Source of the DNA: Sthenelais limicola | Lineage: Eukaryota; Annelida; Polychaeta; Phyllodocida; Sigalionidae | Reading direction: 5' to 3' | Length of the DNA: 64,000 nucleotides | Assembly: GCA_942159475.1 (NCBI GenBank) | Contig: OW804097.1 | Span: 11,223,172 to 11,287,171, forward strand | In this document: positions 42,274-51,612 of the stretch, one piece after another | Position numbering within the stretch: position 1 is the first letter of the stretch | Layout of the letters: each line of letters starts with the position of its first letter | The notes under the pieces: generated by a model | Database searches by the model: none | Seen by the model: the letters and a program-made list of their open reading frames with translations, nothing else | Told to the model about the DNA's origin: nothing | Translations under genes and position numbers: made by a program

Positions 42274-42514
42274 TGGGTCAGATTTTCAGAAAATGTACAA
42301 TTGGCAGCTGTACACATTTAGTAAATTCTTAGGCTGCAATTTGGTCAATACTAGGTAAATTCGAGTATATTTGGCATTGCATTGATTCTAGCAATCTGTT
42401 TGGTTAGGTTGAACTGTATTTTGAACTTTTGAACGAACTGCATTTCGTCTGAAATGTGGGTTATTTGAGAAGATTGGTGAAAGTGAATTGAACATTTTCT
42501 GACAATCTGACGCA
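42274..42514 (+). mobile_element. MITE-A1, near complete
   Basis: T-type ends with changes. GAACTTTTGAACGAACTGC is a local duplication in the interior; TGCTAAAT is deleted near the start. Confidence 0.85.
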
Positions 42515-42887
42515 TATTATTAATACCTGTTATTATTCAGTTAACATGAGATGTACAGAAGTCTGTCCGATTCAAAATGACAAATATCAAATATTAAATT
42601 AAATTAATATTAAATTCCCTCCCTAGCTCATTTCTCCCCCGTTCAATTTCCAAGCTGTAATACAATCTATTTAATAATAAAAGTTTAACCGACTTGTGCA
42701 TAAAAGTTTAATGTCATTGTCCTGTCGGTTTTATACTTATCTTTACTATACTATCGAAATTCTTCTCTTAGTAGTTTAATATCCTACGAGCTAGGCCCCA
42801 TTTTTCTTAATTTCCTAACAAAGTGAAAACCCTGCAAATACATAGTAAAAGCTGTCATATAGTGAAAATGAGGCATAGGGTATGATA
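42515..42887. other. Unassigned AT-rich stretch
   Basis: No feature recognised. Confidence 0.4.
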
Positions 42888-43130
42888 TGGGTCAGATTTT
42901 CAGAAAATGTACAATTGGCAGCTCCACACATTAAGGACATTTGGCTAAATTTTGCGGAAAAATGATGAATACCTGATAGCCTATATCTAAGTATAATCTG
43001 TATCGCATTGATTTAATGTTTCAGTTCTGTTATGTTAAGCTGCATTTTGAAGCTGATTTTTGTCTTCAGTGTGGGTTATTTGAGAGCATTGGTGAAGGTG
43101 AAGGTGAACACTTTCTGAAAATCTGACCCA
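42888..43130 (+). mobile_element. MITE-A2, near complete
   Basis: Both ends T type. GGTGAAGGTGAAGGTGAA shows a 6-bp slippage duplication before a shortened right end. Confidence 0.85.
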
Positions 43131-43165
43131 TATGTGAGCCTGGTATGCGAGGGGAGGAGCATGTA

Positions 43166-43394
43166 GCCGGGCCCACACATTCAAGAACTCGCAATTCGTA
43201 CGCTCACGAAAAGTCCAAAATCTTGCCTATGAATTGTCGAAAGAACCCATGATTTGTCATATGAATTGGAGTTTTCTTCCTAAGAAAGCCAACTCATTAC
43301 CGAACTCAAGGAAGTTTCTTAAAAGTGATTTTGAATTCATACGAATTGTCTTAAGGCCAATTTGGCTCTGAGTTCTTGAATGTGCGGGCCCGGC
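43166..43394. mobile_element. MITE with GCCGGGCCC termini
   Basis: About 25-bp TIR: GCCGGGCCCACACATTCAAG at the left, CTTGAATGTGCGGGCCCGGC at the right. 229 bp, AT-rich interior, no coding capacity. Only one copy in the window; superfamily unknown. Confidence 0.8.
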
Positions 43395-43797
43395 CTGAAG
43401 GCGCGTAAATAAAGTATCCGTCCCCTGGCCCCCAGAGGCAGAGCATTGGGTCGCTGGCCTTGACCACTAGCGACTATCCCGCCCTCTGAGAAGAGGCGGA
43501 CTGCCACTGAACTAAAAATCAAAGCTGTCGCAGGATATCTCGGTCCTTCCCAGTACTGTCCAGGTCAAATGGATCGTCCAGTCAAGCAACTTTAACAACC
43601 TGTACGGCAAACTCGTTGGTGTCAGTCGAAAGTTATAATTGTATAATACATTTTTTACTGGAGGAATACATACTTTTATGGTACACAAACATCAGGATCA
43701 GCACTTCTTTTGGTCCTATGGCTATTCCATTCAAACTTTTGCACACGGCACCACTCGCCACTACCACCATGCATGTAGTAGGCTAATGCTTCCCTCC
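43395..43797. other. Unassigned, GC-richer than average
   Basis: A tRNA box-A-like motif (TAGTTCAGTGG) is present on the minus strand near 43500, without a matching box B or cloverleaf. No coding signal. Confidence 0.4.
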
Positions 43798-43843
43798 CTG
43801 CTTCCCCACGGTAGTGGCGTCGGCCACTACCATGGGGAAGCAG
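43798..43843. repeat. Short perfect-arm hairpin
   Basis: CTGCTTCCCCACGGTAGTGG pairs with CCACTACCATGGGGAAGCAG around CGTCGG, one mismatch. Confidence 0.85.
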
Positions 43844-44442
43844 GTATTAGACACAAACATTAACAAGTAAGAGAGTGTGGGGGGAGCAGGGCGGGGTGGT
43901 GGGCAGTCATTAAAAGTGAAAAAAAAACTATAAGAACAAAAACAGAAAATAAAATAATATCCTGTAGGCCTATCTAGTGGGCTCATTTCTGGATTCCCCG
44001 ATCCCCCACATCAAGGCCAGCCGTCATATAGGCTGTTCAAAACACGAGACAAAAATTACTTTTCTTCCAGACACATTGTTAACCCAGAAATAAACAAAAC
44101 AAACTAGCTTAATCTAAACTGTACCTTTATATCTATCTCCGGACACATGTTTGATAATATTATTAACCTGTTAAAACTATATTTATCTTATGATTTCCGT
44201 CCAATGAAATCGCTTGTTGCTCCCCTGATCGGGAAGATATATATATATTGAATTTTATTCTTCATCAATCAAAATGATACAGAAAAGGGCTCAGGCATCT
44301 ACAAGTAGGTCTTCCAGGCAGTCCTAAATGAAGAAGTATTGATACGAGGTAAGGTTTATAAGCAGGAGCAAGACTTGAGTTTGAAATTTCCCAAATTCGT
44401 TTTTCTAGCCTAAACCCTATGGAACGGTATACCAAAGATGCT
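43844..44442. other. Unassigned stretch
   Basis: A run at 43919-43945 and a TA microsatellite at 44239-44250; no gene recognised. Confidence 0.4.
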
Positions 44443-44620
44443 CTGAAATACCCATTATTTATAATTGTTCTGTCTAATTTACCAGAAGTTACCAAATTTT
44501 GAGATGCCAATTGTGCATTTTCTGAAAATCTGACCCAAGAATGGTATGTCGGCGATTGGACGATCTTTGGGCCTAGTCTGCACATACTACTCTCACTCAC
44601 AGCCTAATCACAATATATCA
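44443..44620. mobile_element. B/A composite, copy 2 (inverted)
   Basis: Reverse complement of 26990-27145, including TAATTTACCAGAAGTTACC, CTGACCCAAGAATGGTATG and TCACAGCCTAATCACAATA. At its left end it has the AATACCCATTATTTATAA sequence instead of the 56-bp minisatellite. Confidence 0.8.
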
Positions 44621-44669
44621 TCCAATAAATAAACCCATGCACAATGGTCGTAGATAGCCTGCCCGAATA

Positions 44670-44903
44670 TGGGTGAAGTCTCATGCAAATGTACAATTTC
44701 CCCGTCACACATTCTCCCAAATAACTTAAATTTTAGACAAAAGTGAGGTACGAAATAGAGTTCAACATAACCAAACACACTGTTTTAATACACACGATAC
44801 TAAATACACTCAGATATACCTAGTATTTGTCCTATTTTCAGTCTAATTTAGCACATTTTACTAAATATGTAGAGCTGCCGATTCTGCATTTTCTGACAAC
44901 AGT
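44670..44903 (-). mobile_element. MITE-A3, left terminus lost
   Basis: Closely related to the 1836-2074 copy (CACACGATACTAAATACAC). Homology stops at CATTTTCTGACAAC. Confidence 0.78.
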
Positions 44904-45135
44904 TGCATTTCAATGTATTGCCATTCACCCCTGAAGAAGATCACCATTTAGAACAAAACATAATTGAATCACAAAAAGAACTTACTTAATGGAAATAACT
45001 GCAAAAGATTGGAATTGTTGATGAATAAATGATGTACATATGGTGTATTTGAAGGATCATTGATCTTGATGTAATATTATACCGATATATCAATCATGTA
45101 ACTCTCTGGCAATAAAACCGATTTTAAAAAAAACA
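44904..45135 (+). mobile_element. Probable LINE 3' tail
   Basis: Ends CTCTGGCAATAAAACCGATTTT and an A run. CCCCTGAAGAAGATCACC near its start may mark an earlier piece of the same element. No protein remnant. Confidence 0.4.
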
Positions 45136-45605
45136 AAAAACAAACTTACTTTAAGTTCGGTGTTTGAATAGACGTCCAACTACTTATGCTTCCGACTACG
45201 TATTGGTTGCAATACGTCACTACGTATCGGTTATAGTTATTGTTGCAATTCTTCATAGCTATTTCTAAAACCATTAAACAAATTAAAAGCCTATAAAACT
45301 CCCGTTTTGTTCTCTTGTGTTTAACTCTAACTAGATATCTTGTTGTTTATCCCCCCCTACATAAACAACAACAGAAGTATTGTTGTTCGACCGTACGTAA
45401 ACAACACGTAACCGCAGAATACACGTAACGTAAGCGGCGGTTCATGGTAGCGTTACGGCGATGCGTTAGGCAGCTTTAAGTCGCTATTGTGTCGGCGATG
45501 TGAGTGTTGCTGTCAGTTGAGGGTGTGAAGCACTGATGTAAAATGCCGTCGCATTAGCGGCATCGCTTTATAGAAGCGAATTCGCTGTACAACAATCGCT
45601 CCCTA
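45136..45605. other. TE-free patch with many CpGs
   Basis: 45390-45590 is notably CpG-rich for this window (CGTAAGCGGCGG, GCGTTACGGCGATGCG, GTCGGCGATG). No open frame or splice signal was recognised; a regulatory patch or an unrecognised TE are both possible. Confidence 0.4.
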
Positions 45606-46070
45606 CACCCACTCCACCTATAGCCCAACCCCACAATTACCGTTCACAGCTTCTCTAGCCATCTTATTGAAAGATTTTATTTCCATTTCACAAATGGGTC
45701 AGATTTTCAATTCGCCTTCACCAATCCTCTCGGAAATCCCACATTTAAGACAAAAATAAGCCTCAAAATGCAGTTTAACATAACAGTCAGTCATTAACAT
45801 ATATATAATAACAGAACTGATACTTTAAATCAATGCAATACCAAATAACCTCAGATATACCCGATATTCATCATTTTTCAGCCAAATTTAACACAATTTA
45901 CTAAATGTGTAGAGCTGCCAATTGTACATTTTCTGAAAATCTGACCTCCATACACCCACTCCACCTATAGCCCGACCCCCACAAGTGTCATTCACAGCTT
46001 CTGTAGCCATCTTATTGAAGCCCTGTAATAATAATTATTATTATAAGATTTTATTTCCATTTCACATATA
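45606..46070. repeat. ~100-bp direct duplication around a MITE-A
   Basis: ACACCCACTCCACCTATAGC ... CTAGCCATCTTATTGAA ... GATTTTATTTCCATTTCACA is present both left (45606-45693) and right (45951-46070) of a MITE-A2. The right copy has an extra AATAATAATTATTATTA. Confidence 0.85.
45695..45948 (-). mobile_element. MITE-A2 with end deletion and internal insertion
   Basis: The GAAAATGTACAA part of the right TIR is deleted (GATTTTCAATTCGCC). A ~28-base AT-rich insert sits between two ATAACAG motifs. Confidence 0.83.
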
Positions 46071-46400
46071 CATTTTTTTTAATACATTTTATTGGATCTG
46101 CTTTCATGCAATGATAATCTCATAGAAATCCAGTGAAGAGGTTAAAGTTACAAGTATGCAATTATTTTTGAGATAATTTAAGTCGATTTTAACATATTTT
46201 ATCAACGAACAGGATCAGAATTTCACTATGTTCGGTTACATCTTTGAACTATAATGATAGTAGTATGTACAAATACACACTTTGATGTTTCTTTGGATTT
46301 TCTTCTCCAAACACAAACACACTCGTTTTCATATATATTAAGTGCATAAAGATAAAGAAAAGAATGGAAAAGAAATATTGCCTGTGACTGTCACAGCTTG
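46071..46400. other. Possible minus-strand retroelement tail and AT-rich sequence
   Basis: Starts with a T run and AATACATTTTATTGGATCTG, the mirror of a LINE tail. No protein remnant recognised. Confidence 0.35.
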
Positions 46401-46401
46401 T

Positions 46402-46442
46402 AATATGTCATGTATTACAGAAAAATGAGTCACAAGTCCCCC
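46402..46442 (+). mobile_element. MITE-D left-end fragment
   Basis: TGTCATGTATTACAGAAAAATGAGTCACAAGTC, only the TIR survives. Confidence 0.65.
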
Positions 46443-46445
46443 AAA

Positions 46446-46518
46446 ATGGGTCGGGTCGTTAGCAAATGTACATTTCGACTTCACCAATCCTCTGAAATAA
46501 CCCTACTTCAGGACAGCA
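46446..46518 (-). mobile_element. MITE-A right-end fragment
   Basis: TGGGTCGGGTCGTTAG end to GCAATGGGGTTCAGG, where a 15-base T run begins. Confidence 0.7.
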
Positions 46519-46669
46519 ATGGGGTTCAGGTTTTTTTTTTTTTTTAAATTTCATTTTCAGGCCAATACAGGTTACTGTTCAACAAAAACAAACCAGAGAA
46601 TTGATTGACCGCATTCGCACAACATAATCAGGTGCATTTCATTTTAAATCCAATCAGGTGCATTGCATT

Positions 46670-47040
46670 TAAGAAGTTCAAATAATTGCACTGTCTATCG
46701 AATTAAATCAGTTGTTGTTGCGCCGACCTTTTGAAATTAATCCCATTTTGACCGTCTCCAACCGACAAACATTAATGTACTAAATTAAAACTTTAGTTAG
46801 TTAATTGGGAGGAAGTTTTCACGATGCCGATAAAATAAATCCTCGACTTTATCCCATCGGCGCCGTTCATTAGATGTTAATCTTATTTTAAACAAAGGAT
46901 AATATAATTAATTAATTATGTGTTTCACGCATTTAGACCTTAATCCTGTAAATTAGATTAGCATCATTTCTAATTCGCCCTGAGGAGGGATTAATGTAGC
47001 GCGAGTTTAAAAACGATCAGAGAAAGCTGTTATGTTGTTG
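46670..47040. promoter_or_regulatory. Candidate conserved non-coding element (TE-free, homeodomain-like sites)
   Basis: No element of families A-H is present. The stretch is rich in ATTA/TAAT cores (AATTAATTAATTA, TTAGATTAGCATCATTTC, GGATTAATGTAGC) mixed with CpG-bearing segments (ATCGGCGCCGTTC). It lies about 8 kb upstream of the gene start. Regulatory function is inference; conservation was not tested. Confidence 0.3.
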
Positions 47041-47068
47041 GGATACACCACTGGGTTTGTATATTATG

Positions 47069-47165
47069 GGTCCGATTGCCGGAAAATGTACAATCTACAG
47101 CTCTACACATTTAGTAAATTATGCTGAAAAATGATGAATACTATATCTCACTCTCAGTATATAAT
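47069..47165 (+). mobile_element. MITE-A2, left part only
   Basis: GGGTCCGATTGCCGG left end to GATGAATACTATATC, then homology is lost. Confidence 0.7.
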
Positions 47166-47216
47166 TTGATGTGTGCCTTTCCCCCAGCGTACTGTACTGT
47201 ACATGCTGATCGTATA

Positions 47217-47464
47217 TGGGTCAGATTTTCAGAAAATGTACAATTGGCAGCAATGATTTCAACTGATTTAATTTAGGAAATTCTGCTCAATAAGGCTTAA
47301 ATTTGGTCAATGCTAGGTAAATTTGAGTATATTCGGCATTGCATTGATTCTAGCAATCTGTTTGGTTAGGTTGAACTGTATTTTGAACTTTATTTTCGTC
47401 TGAAATTTGGATTATTTAAGAGAATTGGTGAAGCTGAATTGTACATTTTCTGGTGACTTCACCC
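47217..47464 (+). mobile_element. MITE-A1 with T-type left and G-type right ends
   Basis: Contains a small extra segment (CAATGATTTCAACTGATT) after GGCAGC. Confidence 0.85.
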
Positions 47465-47486
47465 AGCTATGGGCTAGTGTTATGTA

Positions 47487-47722
47487 TGGGTCAGATTTTC
47501 AGAAAATGTACAATTGGCAGCTCTACACATTTTAGGAAATTCTGCTAAATTAGGCTGAAAATGAAGAATACCGGGTATATCTGAGTATATTTGGTATCTC
47601 ATTGATTGAACGTATCAGTTTTTTATGTTAACCGGCATTTTCAAGCTTATTTTTGTCTTAAATGTGGGTTATTTGAGAGGATTGGTGAAGGCGAATTGTA
47701 CATTTTCTGAAAATCTGACCCG
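47487..47722 (+). mobile_element. MITE-A2, complete
   Basis: Both ends T type, same orientation as the A1 copy 22 bp to its left. Confidence 0.86.
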
Positions 47723-47744
47723 TATATCCACTGGCAATAAAGCC

Positions 47745-47884
47745 AGTAATCCAGCTAGCGCCTCACCTCAGCGTCACCTCAGCCCCTAATGTTTAGATTA
47801 ATCTAATGAGATGGGGATTAATCATTACTCCGCACCCAGGCCTATAAATCAATATAATGTCAGGTTATAACACCTGTAATAGCC
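47745..47884. promoter_or_regulatory. Candidate conserved non-coding element
   Basis: TE-free gap with AGATTAATCTAATGAGATGG and GGATTAATCATTACTCC, i.e. several homeodomain-type TAAT cores including the bicoid/Otx-type GGATTA. Function inferred only from composition and its sparing by TEs. Confidence 0.3.
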
Positions 47885-47885
47885 T

Positions 47886-48210
47886 ACGGGTCAAATCGCC
47901 AGAAAATGTACAATTGGCAGCTCTACATATTCATTCTATTCTGCTAAAATTAGCCAGAAAATGATAAATACTAGGTATATCTGGGTGTATTTTGTATTGG
48001 CTTGTTTGAACGGATCTGTTTGGTCATGTTAAGCTGTATTTTGGATCTCAATTCTTTCTTAAATTTGGGATATTTGAGGGGATTGGTGAAGGCGAATAGT
48101 ACATTTTACCCTGATGATGTTCTAGGGCGAAGCCCTATGGGACTCTGGCATACTGCTTCCTAGAAAACAGGGAGCCGTCCCTAAAGTACATTTTCAGACA
48201 ATCTGACCCA
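47886..48210 (+). mobile_element. MITE-A3 split by a 78-bp insertion
   Basis: G-like left end (CGGGTCAAATCGCCAG), right end GACAATCTGACCCA. Removing the insert and one copy of GTACATTTT restores a normal right end. Confidence 0.8.
48108..48185. mobile_element. 78-bp insertion with 9-bp target duplication
   Basis: Flanked by the perfect direct repeat GTACATTTT (48099-48107 and 48186-48194). Contains a tight AGGGC-GAA-GCCCT hairpin; no terminal inverted repeat or poly-A tail. A 9-bp duplication is typical of Mutator-like elements but also possible for retroposition. Confidence 0.65.
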
Positions 48211-48246
48211 TTATGTACTCATATCTCAGCAGGCGCCAGGGTGGCG

Positions 48247-48267
48247 GGGGGGGGGGGGGGGGGGGGA
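48247..48267. repeat. Poly-G tract
   Basis: Run of about 20 G, likely of uncertain length. Confidence 0.9.
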
Positions 48268-48414
48268 GAGAAACTCTAAAGGGAATGAGAATTGGATTAA
48301 TTGCTCTATTAATATAAAAATGTACGAACAAAACTATTCACATCAATTCGCCCACTCATATCATATATTTTGATTTTGTTTATGAAAATATTTTATTCAG
48401 GTCATACACATTTC

Positions 48415-48877
48415 CATATGTGTGACGTGGTACAGAAAAATAAGTCATACGTCACAAAATTTATATTAAAAATATCAAATTCTTATTTTTCGAAAAATAA
48501 GAATTTGATATTTTTAATATAAATTTTGTGACGTATGACATCTAGTGATGTAAGTCGTATGAACCTAAAGGTCATGACACTGTATAAACTTCTTTTTTTT
48601 AAAATATTATTATTGTCCACAAACATTTTAAACAATCATTAGTAAATTACGCATAACCTAACTGTATCCTTGCGTTTCTAAGGTCATCACATGGAGCATA
48701 TTTAGTTGTATTTACTATTAATTGTCCACCCAAACCTTTTTTTTTCAAACATGAAACATAATCAAACAAAATATGAAAATACTTTTTTTTATTTCCTGAA
48801 TATTAACATCGTTGGAATATAATTTAATCTCATCTTTTTCAAATATTCTTTTTGTCGACTTATCACATCACAAAATG
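48415..48877 (+). mobile_element. MITE-D with a palindromic left part
   Basis: Left TIR TGTGACGTGGTACAG, right end TCGACTTATCACATCACA. The left ~100 bases are a perfect palindrome and the interior is diverged, with T runs. Confidence 0.75.
48444..48539. repeat. Perfect 96-bp palindrome without spacer
   Basis: Arms 48444-48491 and 48492-48539 are exactly complementary, with the centre TTTTTCGAAAAA. Outer motif GTCATACGTCACAAAAT is the MITE-D TIR, so it arose as an inverted duplication of one D end. Perfect identity implies a recent event or an artefact of cloning or assembly. Confidence 0.92.
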
Positions 48878-49447
48878 TGTTTCCATATGTTATACAAAGG
48901 CGATGTCTGAGAATGGATTCAGGATTATTCTTTTGTATGTATAAGTGCTCTTTTTTTTTTTTATCTATTTTTTGCATCTCCTTGGTCAGTAGTATAACGA
49001 TGATTATACCCAGGTGTCAGTTTTTAAGCTTTTTGCTACAATTTTATCTTTTATTATTTTTCATGATTAAAATTCCTTTTCTCTGAAATATTAATGTTAA
49101 ATTCATATGTACATATCGTCGAAATTATATATCTTGATGTATTGAATCTAATGTTAATCTTTTCTCTCAGCTAAAACTGAGAATAGTGTATAAAAGCATA
49201 ATGTCTCTGGCTGAATAAACACATTTTATTTTCTATTTTTTTTGTTTGTTTCGTTTTTGAAAACATTTTTTATTCAATCTGTCAACAAAAGCCTTTCTCA
49301 AACCCGGGGTCGATAACATCTTTTTTTTTTTACATCGCACCCTCTGCTCATCTTTGTGTATTTTCTGGATGAATAAACACATTTAAAACAAACAAATACC
49401 CATAATGGTGAATAGTACGTTTATTCCTAATGTGAATTACTAAACGA
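48878..49447. other. AT-rich, with two retroelement-like tails
   Basis: CTGGCTGAATAAACACATTTT (near 49205) and CTGGATGAATAAACACATTT (near 49365) are related 3'-tail motifs. T runs precede each. No protein remnant. Confidence 0.4.
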
Positions 49448-49485
49448 TCTAGAGCGGCGGAGGCACTCTGTAGAGGTAAGGCAGT
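49448..49485 (+). pseudogene. Copy of the gene's exon-1/intron-1 boundary
   Basis: 37 of 38 bases match 55181-55218, spanning 28 exon bases and the first 10 intron bases including the GTAAGG donor. Because intron sequence is included, it was copied from DNA, not mRNA. The reading frame corresponding to the exon hits a stop about 27 bases upstream and no ATG is linked, so it is probably a stray duplicate; an alternative first or internal exon is not excluded. Confidence 0.7.
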
Positions 49486-49633
49486 TTTTGTTGTTTTTAA
49501 AAAATGTAAATTAGCCTTTCAAGTGCAATAAAAAAGGAAATGCAGTGGACAATGGACATGCCTGGTCAAGGAAGCAGGTGCCTTGACCAACGCTTGACCC
49601 CTGCTTTTCTAACATCATGTTATGTACTATATG
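49486..49633. other. Unassigned spacer
   Basis: No feature recognised. Confidence 0.4.
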
Positions 49634-49871
49634 TGGGGTCAGATCGTCTGAAAATGTACAATTGGCAGCTGTACACATTAAGGAAATGTTGCTAAATTGG
49701 GCTGGAAAATGGACAATACTAGGTATATCTGAATATATTTGGTATTGGGTTGATTCAAAGAATCTGTTTGGTTATGTTGAACTGCATTTTGAACATCATT
49801 TTTGTCTTAAATTGGGGATATTTCAGGGGATTGGTGAAGGTGAATTGTACATTTTCTGACGATTTCACCCA
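49634..49871 (+). mobile_element. MITE-A, intermediate A2/A3, complete
   Basis: C-type left end (GGGTCAGATCGTCTG) and a hybrid right end GACGATTTCACCC. Confidence 0.83.
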
Positions 49872-50043
49872 TATACAGGAGACGTCATAGCGAGTATGTG
49901 ATTAAGAGAACAACTGGGTAAATGAATCAAGTGGGATTCCTCCATACCAGGCCGCGGTGTATCCAGGCCTGCATATTCACTCCAGGACCCCCACATTGTT
50001 AGTCTCATTCAATACGTCTACTCTTCTGCTTAAGTAATTTGAC

Positions 50044-50259
50044 TTGAATTCACTATCACCAATCTTCTCAAATACCCCAAATTTCAGCCGAAAATAAAGT
50101 TCAAAATACATTTCAAGCTAACCAAACAGATTGCTAGAATCAATGCAATGCCGAATATACTCAAATTTACCTAGTATTGACCAAATTGCAGCCTACTTTA
50201 GCAGAATTTACTAAATGTATACAGCTGCCAATTGTACATTTTCTGAAAATCTGACCCAT
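50044..50259 (-). mobile_element. MITE-A1, right terminus lost
   Basis: Starts GAATTCACTATCACCAATC without the outer TIR; left end T type intact. Confidence 0.82.
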
Positions 50260-50281
50260 ATATTCATTTTTATTCATGACA

Positions 50282-50625
50282 GTTCAAGTGGTCCTGGGTA
50301 AGACCATAAAGTGCCTTTCTGTCTCTTTTTCTCTGTCTCTCTCTCCCTTCTTCTCTATCTCTATTTCCTGGGTATGATCATAAAGTGCCTCTCTGTCTCT
50401 TTTTCTCTGCCTCTCTCTCCCTTCCTCTCTATCTCTATTTCCTGGGTATGACCATAAAGTGCCTCGATCTCTGTCTCTTTTTCTCTGCCTCTCTCCCTTC
50501 TTCTCCATCTCTATTTCCTGGGTATGATCATAAACTGCCTCAATCTCAGCTCTCCCGCCCTTGATATAACCATCTTAAATGTGTTGATAAGGGCGTAAAG
50601 CAACCAATCTCACTCAACTATTCAG
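50282..50625 (-). repeat. Repeat H, copy 1, with an internal ~88-bp triplication
   Basis: CTGGGTATGATCATAAAGTGCC and the following TCTCTTTTTCTCTGCC...CTATTTC segment are repeated three times. The distal part (CGCCCTTGATATAACC...TGATAAGGGCGTAAAGCAACC) matches 57185-57395 in reverse. An arginine/glutamate-rich minus-strand frame here is a product of the tract. Confidence 0.75.
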
Positions 50626-50788
50626 TTCAAGGTCAATGCAATGTCTAAGTGGGAAGATTAAATGAACCATACTGGGTAAAAAGAATAAAACAAACCCCAA
50701 AACATACTGTTTTTAAGATTAATACATTCATTTTAGAATCACTACACAGGATAAACGTAACTGCTGTGCTATAAAGCTATCTATTTTT

Positions 50789-51005
50789 CACTCTAGGTCC
50801 AAACCCCCAGATCAGATAAGAATGGTATGTCAGTGATTGGATGCCTACTTCGCTGCTAATCGGTTTTCTTGCTTAGGAATGGGCGTTTTAATGGGATTAT
50901 AATGACATTTTGCGGTCTTAATGGAATTGTAATGGCACTTTGCGATTAGAGGCGAGAGGCTTTCCCTTCGTTTGAAGGGACTCTCTCATCTTTGGCCCTA
51001 GACTG
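50789..51005 (-). mobile_element. MITE-B, complete
   Basis: CACTCTAGGTCCAAACCCCC to GGCCCTAGACTG with both internal 'aatgg...ataatg' blocks. Confidence 0.83.
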
Positions 51006-51261
51006 ATTTCTTTATTTCATTAAATGTTAAGGTTAATCACATTTAAATCATCAGGATAAACAAAAAAAAAAAAGTTTCCAATATTTCTGGGGATAAACAG
51101 AAAAAAGACGCAATACCCTACTCTGGCCTTGTCATGCGTTGCCTCTTGCCCACTTATTAATAGTATTGATATAAGCTAATAAAGAATAAAAACGTTTTCG
51201 AATCAAATCAAGAATTAATGAGCTATTGTGGTATTGCATCAGGTTGATGACATCCTACAAA
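51006..51261. other. Unassigned, A run at 51062
   Basis: ATTTCTGGGGATAAACAG hints at a decayed D piece; not assigned. Confidence 0.35.
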
Positions 51262-51494
51262 TGGGTGAAGTCGCCAGAAAATGTACAATTCATCTTCACC
51301 AATTCTCTCAAATAACCCAAATTTCAGACGAAAATATAGTTTAAAATACAGTTCAACCTAACCAAACAGATTGCTAGAATCAATGCAATGCCGAATATAC
51401 CCGAATTTACCTAGTATTGTCCAAATTTAAGCCTAATTTAGCAGAATTTACAAAATGTGTACAGCTGCCAATTGTACATTTTCTGACAATCTGT
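51262..51494 (-). mobile_element. MITE-A1, complete but for the last bases
   Basis: G-type right end; left end stops at GACAATCTG. Confidence 0.85.
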
Positions 51495-51612
51495 GCCAAT
51501 TGTTCGGCCACCCAGAGGGAAAACCCAACACGTGCTCCCGCCCAGTGTTTACCCCTCACAAACACTTCCTCATCACAGCCTCAAGGGGACCATCCCAGTC
51601 TTTTATAGACGT

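Noticed and set aside
43410..43510. tRNA or tRNA-derived SINE on the minus strand
   Set aside because: A box-A-like TAGTTCAGTGG is present, but no box B (GGTTCGANTCC type) and no cloverleaf could be formed.
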